Assembly: GCA_003171035.1 (NCBI GenBank)
Contig: PMXR01000027.1
Span: 41,040 to 76,108, forward strand
DNA: 35,069 nucleotides
Reading direction: 5' to 3'
DNA from: Chloroflexota bacterium
Lineage (GTDB): Bacteria > Chloroflexota > Limnocylindria > Limnocylindrales > CSP1-4
Positions 26,615-34,045 of this stretch are shown here, piece after piece (the first letter of the stretch is position 1; each line of letters begins with the position of its first letter). Made by a program: the position numbers and the translations under genes. The notes beneath the pieces were generated by a model. The model had not been told where the DNA came from, searched no databases, and worked only from the letters and a program-made list of their open reading frames with translations.

Positions 26615-27127
26615 CTACGCCGTGTGGCCCTTTTCGGGGAATGCCCGCATCAGGCGGCGCAGGAGGCGGTAGAGCTCCTCGCGCTCGGCCGGGTCGAGGA
26701 CCGCGGCGATCGTCGCCTCCCGCCTCGCCTGGGTCCCGGCCGTCCTGTCCCACGTCGCGTTGCCTTGCTCGGTGGGCTCGATCAGGGTGCCGCGCCGGTC
26801 GTTGGGGTCCGGCAGACGGCGAATCAAGCCTGCGGCCTCAGTGCGGTCGAGGCGGTTGGTCATGGCGCCGCTCGACAGGCGCATATCCGTCGCGAGCTGG
26901 CCCGGCGTCCGCCGGTACGGCGCTCCGTGCTTCCGCAGAAACATGATCACGTGATATGAGTGGCGGTCGAGGCCGTACTGGGCCAGGGTCTCGTCCAGCG
27001 ACCGGTCGAGCGCCTTGGCCAGGATCTGAATTCGCTCGACGATCCCCTCCGTGAGCGGATTGAGTTCCGGGATCTCGCGGGCCCAAACGTGGAGTGAGTC
27101 GTCCAGCTTGTCGTGCTCTTCGTCCAT
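26615..27127 (-). CDS. MarR family transcriptional regulator
   Basis: A 170-residue winged-helix regulator. The recognition region reads TPGQLATDMRLSSGAMTNRL, followed by the wing RRLPDPNDRRGTLIEPTEQG with the family DxRG pattern. Long dimerisation helices flank it. MarR proteins usually repress drug-efflux or catabolic genes and their own promoter, and release DNA on ligand binding. The ATG has no Shine-Dalgarno sequence but lies 6 bases after a -10-like element, which fits a leaderless message. An 11-bp palindrome overlaps its -35, so autoregulation is likely. The tandem GNAT gene runs divergently downstream of the same operator and may also be controlled. Confidence 0.92.
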   Translation of the reverse strand: MDEEHDKLDDSLHVWAREIPELNPLTEGIVERIQILAKALDRSLDETLAQYGLDRHSYHVIMFLRKHGAPYRRTPGQLATDMRLSSGAMTNRLDRTEAAGLIRRLPDPNDRRGTLIEPTEQGNATWDRTAGTQARREATIAAVLDPAEREELYRLLRRLMRAFPEKGHTA

Positions 27128-27133
27128 GCGGCC

Positions 27134-27161
27134 AGTATCGCTTCTTCCGACATCATGTCAA
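27134..27161 (-). promoter_or_regulatory. leaderless promoter of the marR gene
   Basis: On the minus strand a consensus -35 TTGACA (27161-27156) and a -10 GATACT (27139-27134) are spaced by 16 bases. The ATG follows only 6 bases after the -10. The -35 lies inside the operator palindrome. Confidence 0.7.
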
Positions 27162-27190
27162 GACTCTTATTCTAATACATCTTGACATGA
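27153..27190. promoter_or_regulatory. MarR operator palindrome
   Basis: TCATGTCAAGA (27153-27163) and TCTTGACATGA (27180-27190) are a perfect 11-bp inverted repeat with a 16-base AT-rich centre. TCAAGACTCTTA, which starts within the left arm (27158-27169), is repeated directly at 27229-27240, which suggests a second, weaker site. Each arm contains TTGACA, so one arm serves the marR promoter and the other could serve a rightward promoter. Confidence 0.75.
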
Positions 27191-27240
27191 AGACAGTCTC
27201 CTGCTACCGTGACCTAAACACTTCGAGATCAAGACTCTTA

Positions 27241-27560
27241 GGGTCGGATCACTTCACTTGAAGCGGGGCAGTACGGATGATTGACACGAACGCACGCACC
27301 AGGCACGGGATGGCCGTGGTTCGCGGGTCCAGCCTCCGCGAATGGCTCGTCCGGCGCCTGGGGGAGAGTGCGGCTCGGGTCCGCGCAGATGAGCCGGGCG
27401 GCGTCGTATGCGCGGTTCAGACACGCGACGAAGTCAATGGTCTGGAGCCGTGGCACCGCGACCCGGGGGCGACACCCGCTCGGTGGGTCCGCCTCATCTG
27501 AGATCGCGCCGGCGACGGCGCAGGCGCCGGAAGTGGGCCGGTTTCCGCGACAATGGTCGG
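27241..27560. other. region between MarR operator and GNAT gene, no convincing gene
   Basis: A frame of 74 codons (27277-27501) has an ATG but reads like arbitrary Arg/Gly/Ala-rich sequence, so I do not call it. A rightward promoter may start from TTGACA (27182-27187), with a weak TACCGT 17 bases later. The stretch may therefore be the long leader of the GNAT gene. Confidence 0.35.
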
Positions 27561-28673
27561 ATGATGGGACTGCCGCGCTGGAAGCTACGTCGGGCGAGGG
27601 GCGAGGATGCACCCGCCGTCGCCGCCATGCATATCCACTCCCGGCGGTTGGCCTACCGGGGGATGGTCCCGGACGCTCACCTCGACGGCGACGATGTCGC
27701 GACGCGAGCGGCCCGCTACGACTTCGACGCCGCCGCGCCCGGCGCCCCCGAGACGTGGATCGCCGTGGACGGCGACGACGTCGTCGGCTTCGTGACCGTC
27801 GCCCCGAGCCGCGACGAGGATCTCTCCGGACTCGGCGAGGTCCGCAGCCTCTACGTCGCGCCGGACCGCTGGCGATCGGGGGTCGGGTCGGCGCTGCTCG
27901 CGCAGGCCGAGGTACTGCTCCGCGACGCGGGGTTCCACGAGGCGCACCTCTGGGTGCTCGAGGGCAACACCCGGGCACGCCGCTTCTACGAGCGGGCGGG
28001 CTGGGCGCCTGACGGCGCGCTGAAGGTCGTCGAGATCGGCGGCCGACCGCTCGCCGTGGTCAGGTATCGCAAGGCCGCGGCTGGTACCCTCGCCCCCATG
28101 GAGAACCGCCAACCCGTCGTCGCGTCGATCCGCACCGAGCGAGTGGAGCTCGTTTCGATGTCGCTTGCCTTCATGCAGGCCCTCGTCGCGGGCGACCTCG
28201 ACGCGGCTACCCGCGAGATGGGCGCCGACCTGCCGGCGGACCTCGCCGAGGACCTCCGCAACTTCTTGAACTACCGCATCCCCGACCTCGAGGCGGACCC
28301 CTCGATCCGGCCGTGGCTCGGTCGGGGCATCATCTGGAGCCACCCCAACGGGCGCCTGGAGCTCATCGGGTCGATCGGGTTCCACAACGCACCGGACGAG
28401 ACCGGCCGCGTCGAGATCGGCTACCGCATCGTGCCCCCGTTCCGGCGACGGGGGATCGTCACCGAGTGCGTCCGGGCGCTCCTCGCCTGGGCCGAGGCGC
28501 AGGGCGTCCACCGCTTCCGCGCGTCGGTCGCCCCGGGCAATGTAGCCTCGCTGGCGACCATTCGCTCCTTCGGGTTCCACCAGGTCGGCGTCCAGATCGA
28601 CGAGATCGACGGCGAGGAGCTCGTGTTCCACCTGGACCGGCCGTCCGGCGAGGCCAGCGCGGCAGGCGACTGA
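27561..28673 (+). CDS. tandem GNAT-domain acetyltransferase
   Basis: About 370 residues with two acetyl-CoA-dependent N-acetyltransferase domains in one frame. The first (residues 1-175) has the acetyl-CoA loop RWRSGVGSALL after VRSLYVAP and the C-terminal ARRFYERAGW. The second (from about residue 180) is RimJ-like, with GYRIVPPFRRRGIVTE and NVASLATIRSFGFHQVG. A Met between them (28099, MENRQPV) could start a separate protein, so two gene products are possible. Substrates are unknown. ATG 27561 is followed at once by a second ATG at 27564. The frame is open further upstream, but that part is Arg-rich and unlike the family. It converges on the kinase gene with only 12 bases between. Confidence 0.85.
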   Translation: MMGLPRWKLRRARGEDAPAVAAMHIHSRRLAYRGMVPDAHLDGDDVATRAARYDFDAAAPGAPETWIAVDGDDVVGFVTVAPSRDEDLSGLGEVRSLYVAPDRWRSGVGSALLAQAEVLLRDAGFHEAHLWVLEGNTRARRFYERAGWAPDGALKVVEIGGRPLAVVRYRKAAAGTLAPMENRQPVVASIRTERVELVSMSLAFMQALVAGDLDAATREMGADLPADLAEDLRNFLNYRIPDLEADPSIRPWLGRGIIWSHPNGRLELIGSIGFHNAPDETGRVEIGYRIVPPFRRRGIVTECVRALLAWAEAQGVHRFRASVAPGNVASLATIRSFGFHQVGVQIDEIDGEELVFHLDRPSGEASAAGD

Positions 28674-28685
28674 CCGGGGCCGGGC

Positions 28686-29666
28686 CTACGTGTGCCCGTC
28701 GAGGAACATGCTGAGCCGCGTCCAGGTGAGACCGGGATCGACGCCCGGCGCGTGGGCGTTGACGGCCCGACACACCCAGCCGAGCCGCAGGGCGAGTCCG
28801 AAGGCCTCGCGCAACCCGGACATATCGCAGCCGGCGGCGAACGGCGCCAGGTACGCGTCGCGGTACGGGCCAGTGTCCACGGAGTCCTGGATGTCCTCGC
28901 GACCCCAGGAGATCACGCCCTCGAGGGTGACCGACATCGAGAAGAACGGGTGCGACACGCAGGCGTCGCCCCAGTCGAGGATCGCGTAGCGGCCGTCGCG
29001 CACGTACACGGCGCCGTCGTGGAGGTCGTCGTGCTGGATCGTCTCGGCGATCCCGTAGCCGGCCAGCTCTGCGCATTTCGCCGCCACCCGCGGGACGGCG
29101 TCGCGAAGTCGGCGCATCTCCTCCTCGCGACCCTTGGGGCCGTCGCGGCCGCCGCCGTCGACCGCAGCAAGCTCATCCAGCAGGGCCTCGTACCGCTTCG
29201 GCAGGACCGCGAGCCGCATGTCGGGAACTCCGAGCGCCAGCAGCACCCCCACGTCGTCGGCCGTGCCCAGCTGCATGCCGGCGTATTGCGGCAGCAGGTC
29301 GAGCCAGCGCCTGACGTCGCCCTCCTGCTCGGCCAGCTCACGCAGGCGAGCGCCGGCGTCGGCCATGAGCATCCAGCCGCGTTCGGCGTCGACAGCCAGC
29401 GGTGTCGGCACGACGTCCGGCCGGCGGCGTGCGAGGAACGCGGTGATGGCGGGCTCACGGCCGAGCGCGGGCGAGCTGGCCTTGAAGAACACCGGGCCGC
29501 GATCCGTCTGCACCCGCAGGACCGTCGACCACGGCCGCCGGTGGACCTCCTCGATCGGCCCGGTCATCCGCGCGCCGGCCGCCGCGACCTGCGCGGCGAT
29601 CCAGTAGGCAGGGTCGGTCGCCGCACCCGTCACTTCCGGACGCGCCAAACCGCCTCCGCGGGCCAT
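28686..29666 (-). CDS. aminoglycoside-phosphotransferase-like kinase
   Basis: A 326-residue protein of the APH/choline-kinase-like fold. VFFKAS carries the probable ATP-binding Lys62. The catalytic (Brenner) loop reads HDDLHDGA, with His212 and the catalytic Asp214. The metal-binding Asp231 is in ILDWGDACVSHPFF. The Asn expected at the end of H-x-D-x4-N is replaced by Ala219, which should weaken magnesium binding. The product may therefore have lowered or altered activity. The substrate is unknown; such proteins phosphorylate antibiotics, small alcohols or sugars. A 21-codon ORF ends 8 bases upstream of the ATG. No clear Shine-Dalgarno sequence precedes this start, so it may depend on coupling to the mini-ORF. 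Confidence 0.84.
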   Translation of the reverse strand: MARGGGLARPEVTGAATDPAYWIAAQVAAAGARMTGPIEEVHRRPWSTVLRVQTDRGPVFFKASSPALGREPAITAFLARRRPDVVPTPLAVDAERGWMLMADAGARLRELAEQEGDVRRWLDLLPQYAGMQLGTADDVGVLLALGVPDMRLAVLPKRYEALLDELAAVDGGGRDGPKGREEEMRRLRDAVPRVAAKCAELAGYGIAETIQHDDLHDGAVYVRDGRYAILDWGDACVSHPFFSMSVTLEGVISWGREDIQDSVDTGPYRDAYLAPFAAGCDMSGLREAFGLALRLGWVCRAVNAHAPGVDPGLTWTRLSMFLDGHT

Positions 29667-29674
29667 CGGCGGGC

Positions 29675-29740
29675 CTACGCGAGCGCCTCGGCCGAGTTGT
29701 AGGTGCTCGTGGCATCACCGAGGACGTGCAGCTCAACCAT
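29675..29740 (-). CDS. 21-codon leaderless mini-ORF upstream of the kinase
   Basis: ATG 29740 to TAG 29675 encodes MVELHVLGDATSTYNSAEAL plus a final Ala. It begins 6 bases after the near-consensus -10 TACAAT and its stop is 8 bases before the kinase ATG. I do not recognise the peptide. It may be a leader peptide, a remnant of a longer gene, or a device that loads ribosomes for the kinase. Such short frames also arise by chance. Confidence 0.4.
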   Translation of the reverse strand: MVELHVLGDATSTYNSAEALA

Positions 29741-29746
29741 CGGCGG

Positions 29747-29752
29747 ATTGTA
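29747..29752 (-). promoter_or_regulatory. -10 element TACAAT of the kinase transcript
   Basis: TACAAT on the minus strand is 5 of 6 to the consensus and ends 6 bases before ATG 29740. The -35 region is GC-rich and unclear. Confidence 0.55.
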
Positions 29753-29988
29753 CCCCGCCCCTCCGCGCAAGACCGCCGACCAGGCGGTCGCCCGGCTTCC
29801 GGGCCGACCAGTGGGCGACGGATCGGAAGCCGCCCCATTCGCAGCCCGTATTCAGAAGATCTCACCGGATGCGAGGCCTGCTTCGAATCCGGGGACACAA
29901 GGGATTGACAGATGTGGTGTTGCCCGCAGCATGAAGCGAGCGCACGGCATCCGGCGGGCCAGACGGGCGCTATCGGAGGAGTGGAACC

Positions 29989-30207
29989 ATGAGTTTTAGC
30001 TTCCCCGGAGGGGGAGACCGCCACAATCCCGGCAGCCTCAACCCTGGGACGGGTGGCGACCGGGATCCCATCAAGCCGTACCACGACGAGATCTCGTACC
30101 AGGCCCAACACACAGCGGATCTCGAACGGGAAGACGCTGAAGGCAAGAAGCGTCTCCCCTCGAGACTCATCGGCCGCTTGCTGGGGACCCTTCGCAGCTT
30201 GTTCTGA
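29989..30207 (+). CDS. small 72-residue hydrophilic protein
   Basis: A small protein with an excellent ribosome site (GGAGGAG, 29975-29981, 7 bases upstream of ATG). The N-terminal half is Gly/Pro/Asp-rich (FPGGGDRHNPGSLNPGTGG), the middle is acidic, and the end is a basic amphipathic helix (RLPSRLIGRLLGTLRSLF). No known family is recognised. The helix could touch a membrane or a partner. It lies alone between the kinase promoter and the repeat-flanked segment. Confidence 0.55.
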   Translation: MSFSFPGGGDRHNPGSLNPGTGGDRDPIKPYHDEISYQAQHTADLEREDAEGKKRLPSRLIGRLLGTLRSLF

Positions 30208-30896
30208 GACGGTCGGCCTTCGGAGGGGGACGTCGAGGTCGACCGCCGCGAGTGACTCTTGCAGTGGGTCCCTCTGCACTGACGCCGCGTCTTGACGGCG
30301 GTGATACCCGGCAACACCACGACCCAATTGACCCCAGTTAAGGCCAGTAAGGCGGAACTGCCTCCGTCTACCAGAGAACCGGGTCGTCGCCGTCCGGCCC
30401 GGGCCGTCGGGCGCAGTGAACGAAACGGGGACGCCGGCCATCGTATTGGTCATGGAGCGAGCGATTGGCAGAACGGCCTTGACGTTACGGAGGGAATCGG
30501 TGGCCATCGAGCCGAACGACGAACGGACCCGACGGTCCGGACCGCGCCGACGGCGCAGCTGCTCGCGGAGGCCGTCGGCCGCGCCCCGGCGCGAGTCTCG
30601 GTCAGGGTTGAGGGATCTTGTGGACCACCAAGGCCCGCGCTCACGCGTTCGCGGCGGCCGTGCCGGCATAGTTCAAGGCATCTGTTGGATATGGTCGGGG
30701 CGAGAGTGTCGGGGCGAGAGGACTAGAGGCTTCGCTTTCGAACTGACCTATGTGATGGCGCTGGCTGCCGGGCCGGTAGTCGAGGTGGCGTAGTCAACGC
30801 CGACGGGAGTCGAGGCCGAGATAACGAGCTAGCCGCCCCGGGAGGTCGACGTTTCGCCCTGGGCGACTCAACTCTCGGGTTGTTGGTCGGGCGTCC
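30208..30896. other. gene-poor region, no convincing gene
   Basis: Several open frames exist, but they are Arg-rich and lack start signals or family sequence. The only structure I see is one copy of the 72-bp direct repeat (30635-30706), followed by a second copy of GTCGGGGCGAGAG. Confidence 0.5.
30635..30706 (-). repeat. 72-bp direct repeat, copy A, with tRNA-Pro-like 3' end
   Basis: It matches copy B (32332-32403) at 67 of 72 bases in the same orientation. Read on the minus strand it begins CTCTCGCCCCGACCA, which resembles the 3' end of a tRNA-Pro (T-stem end, acceptor CGCCCCG, discriminator A, CCA). CTCTCGCCCCGAC is repeated in tandem just beside it. No tRNA body is attached. Confidence 0.75.
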
Positions 30897-32041
30897 CTAC
30901 CCCGCGTTGAAGATTTTCGCGGATATGCCTTCAAGGATCGTCTGTACGGCCGCGCTGTACTGGTTACTCAGGATGATGACCGTGACAGCGTCGACTGGGT
31001 AGCGCGCCTCAATCGATGCGAAGCCCGAGATAGCACCGTCATGCCAGATGATCGGCCGTCCGGAGTCGGTCCCGATCACGAAGCCATAACCGTAGCCGGC
31101 TGCCATCGTCCCATACTGGGGGGCGAACATCTCGGCGCGGGACGCCGCGGGCAGGAGCGCATCCGTCGTGAGCGCCTGCTCCCATCGGTTCATATCCTCG
31201 ACCGTGGAATATAGGCCGCCGGCCGCGAATGGGACCGACGGGTCTATTGGCACGGCCGGCGTCGCAGAATATCCATTCGTATACCCAATCGCCACACCGT
31301 TCGAGTTGTGGTCATAGCCGGTGTCGCTCAGATTCAGAGGCGTGAAGATGTACTTCTGCAGGAATGCCTCGTAGCTCATGCCGGAGACCTGCTCGATGAT
31401 GTAGCCCAGCAGGATGTAGCCGGAGTTGCTGTACGCCCAGGTCGTGCCGGGCGCGAAGTCCAGCGGTAGATCCCGAAAGTGGGCGATGATCTGCAGGGGA
31501 GTCGAGGGCTGGCCTTCGTAATCGACGAAGTCGGGCTGCGCCAGATAGTCGGGGATGCCGGACGTGTGCGTCAGGAGCTCCTTGATCGTGATGACACCCC
31601 AGGCAGTCGGACATTGGGGGATGTAAGTGCAGATGAGGTCGGTGACCTTGAGCTTGCCCTGAACCTGGAGCAGCAGGATGGCCGCAGCCGTGAACTGCTT
31701 GGTGTTGGAGCCGATAAGAAACCTGGTCTGCGGGCCGTTGGGGGTCTTCTGGTCGCGGTCGGCAAAGCCGTAGCCTTGCTCAGGAGCACGTGTCCATGTT
31801 GGGCGATCAGCACCGAGCCGCTGAACAGCGACTGCGAAGTCATGTTGGCGAGCATGGCGTCGACGGCCGAAATGGCGTCCGGCGAGATGGCGGTCGACGA
31901 CGGCGAGCTTCCGATCGAAGGCGCGACGCTGGTGGCTGAGGAGGCCGAACTCGGCGTCACCTTTGGCGGAGCCGCCGGGGAGCAAGCGGAGACGATCAGG
32001 AAGATCCCGCAGATTGCCAGCAGTGCACGTTGATGTCGCAT
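30897..32041 (-). pseudogene. serine-hydrolase (beta-lactamase/DD-peptidase-like) lipoprotein, frameshifted
   Basis: A class C beta-lactamase-family serine hydrolase whose frame breaks once. The N-terminal piece starts at ATG 32041 with GAGGGGAG 6 bases upstream. It has a lipoprotein signal peptide (AICGIFLIVSAC) and reads on to FSGSVLIAQHGHVLLSK. The rest is in another frame from about 31773 and begins GYGFADRDQKTPNGPQTRFL. The catalytic SNTK (S-x-x-K), the YSNSGY (Y-x-N) motif and the C-terminal WHDGAISGF are all intact. Restoring one G at about 31773-31776 would join both parts into a normal ~380-residue enzyme. It is either a recent pseudogene or a sequencing error. It lies between the two 72-bp direct repeats. 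Confidence 0.88.
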
Positions 32042-32307
32042 TGGGCACTCCCCTCGAGGACGGACGGCGAAGTAAGTTCGCCACGACACGCGACGGGGCT
32101 CGTTGGAGCCCGACTCCAGGTCCGCGCAGCCGGTCCGCGTGGTGTGAGCGGCCTACAAGCACCCTGTCATCATTGCCCCGCCAGGTAGACTCGCGGTTCG
32201 GCGTCGCGGTTCGGTCCGCTCTTCACCGGTCTCCGAATTGACCTGGACCAGGTATTGAGCCGACTGGGACGCGAGCTGGTCGTCCGGAGGGGGCGAGCAT
32301 ATCGATT

Positions 32308-32329
32308 GGCGACCGATAGGCGACCGATA
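32308..32329. repeat. tandem 11-bp duplication
   Basis: GGCGACCGATA occurs twice without a gap, directly next to repeat copy B. Such a short duplication may mark an insertion or recombination junction. Confidence 0.7.
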
Positions 32330-32331
32330 GG

Positions 32332-32403
32332 CCGCGCACACGCGTTCGCGGCGGCCGTGCCGGCGCAGTTCACGGCATTTGTTGGATATGGTCGGGGCGA
32401 GAG
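32332..32403 (-). repeat. 72-bp direct repeat, copy B, with tRNA-Pro-like 3' end
   Basis: The partner of 30635-30706, about 1.7 kb away and in the same orientation. The minus-strand reading again begins CTCTCGCCCCGACCA and continues with TATCCAACA. The two copies flank the serine-hydrolase pseudogene. Confidence 0.75.
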
Positions 32404-32665
32404 GAGCCAAACCGACCGTACGGCCTGAATGTCCCACTCGCGCTTGCGTGCGAGGTTGATGGCATGGTGCGGTGGCTGGACCAGGTCCAGTAAGGCCGGC
32501 GACTCGCGGCGGTCGCTCGGCCAGCGGCCAGCCGAGGAACGCGGTCGCACCGGCCGGGCCATCAGGCGCAAGTGCGCCGCAATCGCTTGACAGGGGCCCT
32601 CGCACCTGCCATGAAAGACAACTAGTTTCCATTGTGAAGAAAGTAGCGGCTAGGGGGAGAGAAGA

Positions 32666-33343
32666 ATGATCCAGCGATCGCTCAGTGGACTCGCCTTGAT
32701 GGGTGGGGCCCTGATCCTCAGCCTGGCCCTGGGTGGATGCCAGGCGTCGACCGCCACCCCAACACCGACCGCCACTCCGGTGCCGACCGACACTCCAACG
32801 CCGGCGCCTACGCCCACGGTGGCGCCAACGCAAACACCAACGCCCACCGCCACGCCGACCGACACTCCAACGCCGGCGCCCACGCTCGCCCCCACGCCGA
32901 CGGCCGCGCCCTCGCTGCCGACCTCGGTCGCGGCGTGCACCGGAAGCAACTCGATCAAACAGACGTTCGCCAATCAGATCGCCAAGCTCAAGTTCGCCCT
33001 GTACTGCCCGGTCCTCCCGGCCGGTTGGTCCGTCGTGACCGTGGCATGGGACTACAACGCCCCCGGCTTGCAGGCCCACTACAAGACCAAGGCCGGTTAC
33101 ACGGTGAACGTGTGGGAAGGCAACGTCTGCCTCCTCAGCCCCAACCCCTGCACCGGGGTCTGGGACCCCGACATCGGACCCCAGGCGTTCGGGCCGCTGA
33201 CCGGCGACATGTCCGGGTCGGCGGGACACTGGTCGACCCTCGTCTTCACCGCCAACCCGAAGGTCCTCTACACGATCACCGGCGATGGCATGAGCCAGTC
33301 CGCATTCGCGTCCTACTCGGCGGCGATGCACAAGTTCAGCTGA
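32666..33343 (+). CDS. Thr/Pro-rich lipoprotein of unknown function
   Basis: A 225-residue lipoprotein. The signal peptide ends in LALGGC, so Cys is the predicted lipidation site. A stalk of about 55 residues is almost pure Thr/Pro/Ala (PTPTATPVPTDTPTPAPT), encoded by DNA with an exact 27-bp repeat (32782-32808 and 32854-32880). The C-terminal globular part of about 140 residues is unrecognised. It has PVLPAGWSVVTVAWDYN, YTVNVWEGNVC and YTITGDGMSQSAFASYSAAM. GGGGGAGAG lies 5 bases upstream of the ATG. It is probably exposed on the outer face of the membrane. Confidence 0.82.
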   Translation: MIQRSLSGLALMGGALILSLALGGCQASTATPTPTATPVPTDTPTPAPTPTVAPTQTPTPTATPTDTPTPAPTLAPTPTAAPSLPTSVAACTGSNSIKQTFANQIAKLKFALYCPVLPAGWSVVTVAWDYNAPGLQAHYKTKAGYTVNVWEGNVCLLSPNPCTGVWDPDIGPQAFGPLTGDMSGSAGHWSTLVFTANPKVLYTITGDGMSQSAFASYSAAMHKFS

Positions 33344-33391
33344 GCCCGGCGAATGCGCCGCCGGCATCTGCCTGAATGGCCGGAGCAGATA

Positions 33392-33856
33392 TCAGTACTC
33401 GCCCTTGATAACGAAGAACGAACCCCGGATGGTGCCGGCCAGCTTGGACTTCTGCCTGGCGAACTTGAACCGCGAGGCAAGCTCGGCGGGAACTTCCATC
33501 CCGTCCGCGAGCTTGAACCCCACCGCCCGCTTGCCGGCGTCGTCGAGCGTGTACAGCACGTTGATCGACAGGCCGCTCTCGTAGAAGACGTAGGCCCACT
33601 TGATGTTCTCGACCTGGAAGACCGTCGCCTCGAGCGGGCGGGACGAGATGGCGAGGTCGCGCTCCTCCCGGAGGATGCGGTCCACCCAGTCGATGGTCTC
33701 CTTGGCCTCGCTCGCCGGCTCGACTGTGAAGTCGTGGGCGTACTTGTTCTTGAAGTAGCGGGCCTCGTTCGCCCGGAGGCCGGCGAGTGCGGGAGCCACA
33801 GGAGAAGACTCCAGGCCGATGGTCGAGACGTTGGTGAAATCCACGACGTAGGACAT
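33392..33856 (-). CDS. hypothetical cytoplasmic protein, 154 residues
   Basis: A protein of 154 residues with mixed charge and no signal peptide or membrane helix. It reads MSYVVDFTNVSTIGLESSP at the N-terminus, with YFKNKYAHDFTVEP, WAYVFYESGLSINVLYTLDD and GSFFVIKGEY at the end. I do not recognise the family. AGGGAG lies 6 bases upstream of the ATG and the codon pattern looks genuine. It converges on the lipoprotein gene with 48 bases between, where a weak CGGCG/CGCCG hairpin is possible. Confidence 0.75.
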   Translation of the reverse strand: MSYVVDFTNVSTIGLESSPVAPALAGLRANEARYFKNKYAHDFTVEPASEAKETIDWVDRILREERDLAISSRPLEATVFQVENIKWAYVFYESGLSINVLYTLDDAGKRAVGFKLADGMEVPAELASRFKFARQKSKLAGTIRGSFFVIKGEY

Positions 33857-34045
33857 GACTCGCTCCCTGTGTGACGAGGAACTGCCGCGAGGAGTGGAAT
33901 GTACCGGGTGGCGGTGCCGGGCGCCTATTGAGCCACGACCGGAGATGGAGGCCGCAACGCTTGACTGTGTTGCTCGGCTCCGGTGTGCGGCTCCTCGACG
34001 AGTTGAAGGCAGCGCCGATTCTCCTCGATGGGCCGGACCTGCTGG

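Larger units (their letters stand above)
32042..32665. other. gene-poor region, repeat copy B, no convincing gene
   Basis: I see no supported gene. It holds the tandem 11-bp duplication (32308-32329), repeat copy B (32332-32403) and, near its end, a TTGACA (32587-32592) that may belong to the promoter of the next gene, with only a weak -10 (CATGAA, 32610-32615). Confidence 0.5.

Noticed and set aside
27277-27501. A 74-codon frame after the MarR operator
   Set aside because: It has only a weak ribosome site and arbitrary composition; it more likely lies in the leader of the GNAT gene.
29455-30669. A 404-codon minus-strand frame covering the 72-aa small protein and part of the kinase
   Set aside because: It has no recognisable domain and overlaps better supported genes.
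30690-30790. A complete tRNA gene at repeat copy A
   Set aside because: Only the last ~15 bases resemble a tRNA-Pro 3' end. No matching 5' acceptor, D-arm or anticodon arm is found on the adjoining side.
30416-30793. A 125-codon frame across repeat copy A
   Set aside because: It is Arg/Ser-rich without motifs. Copy B of the repeat does not keep this frame in a similar protein.
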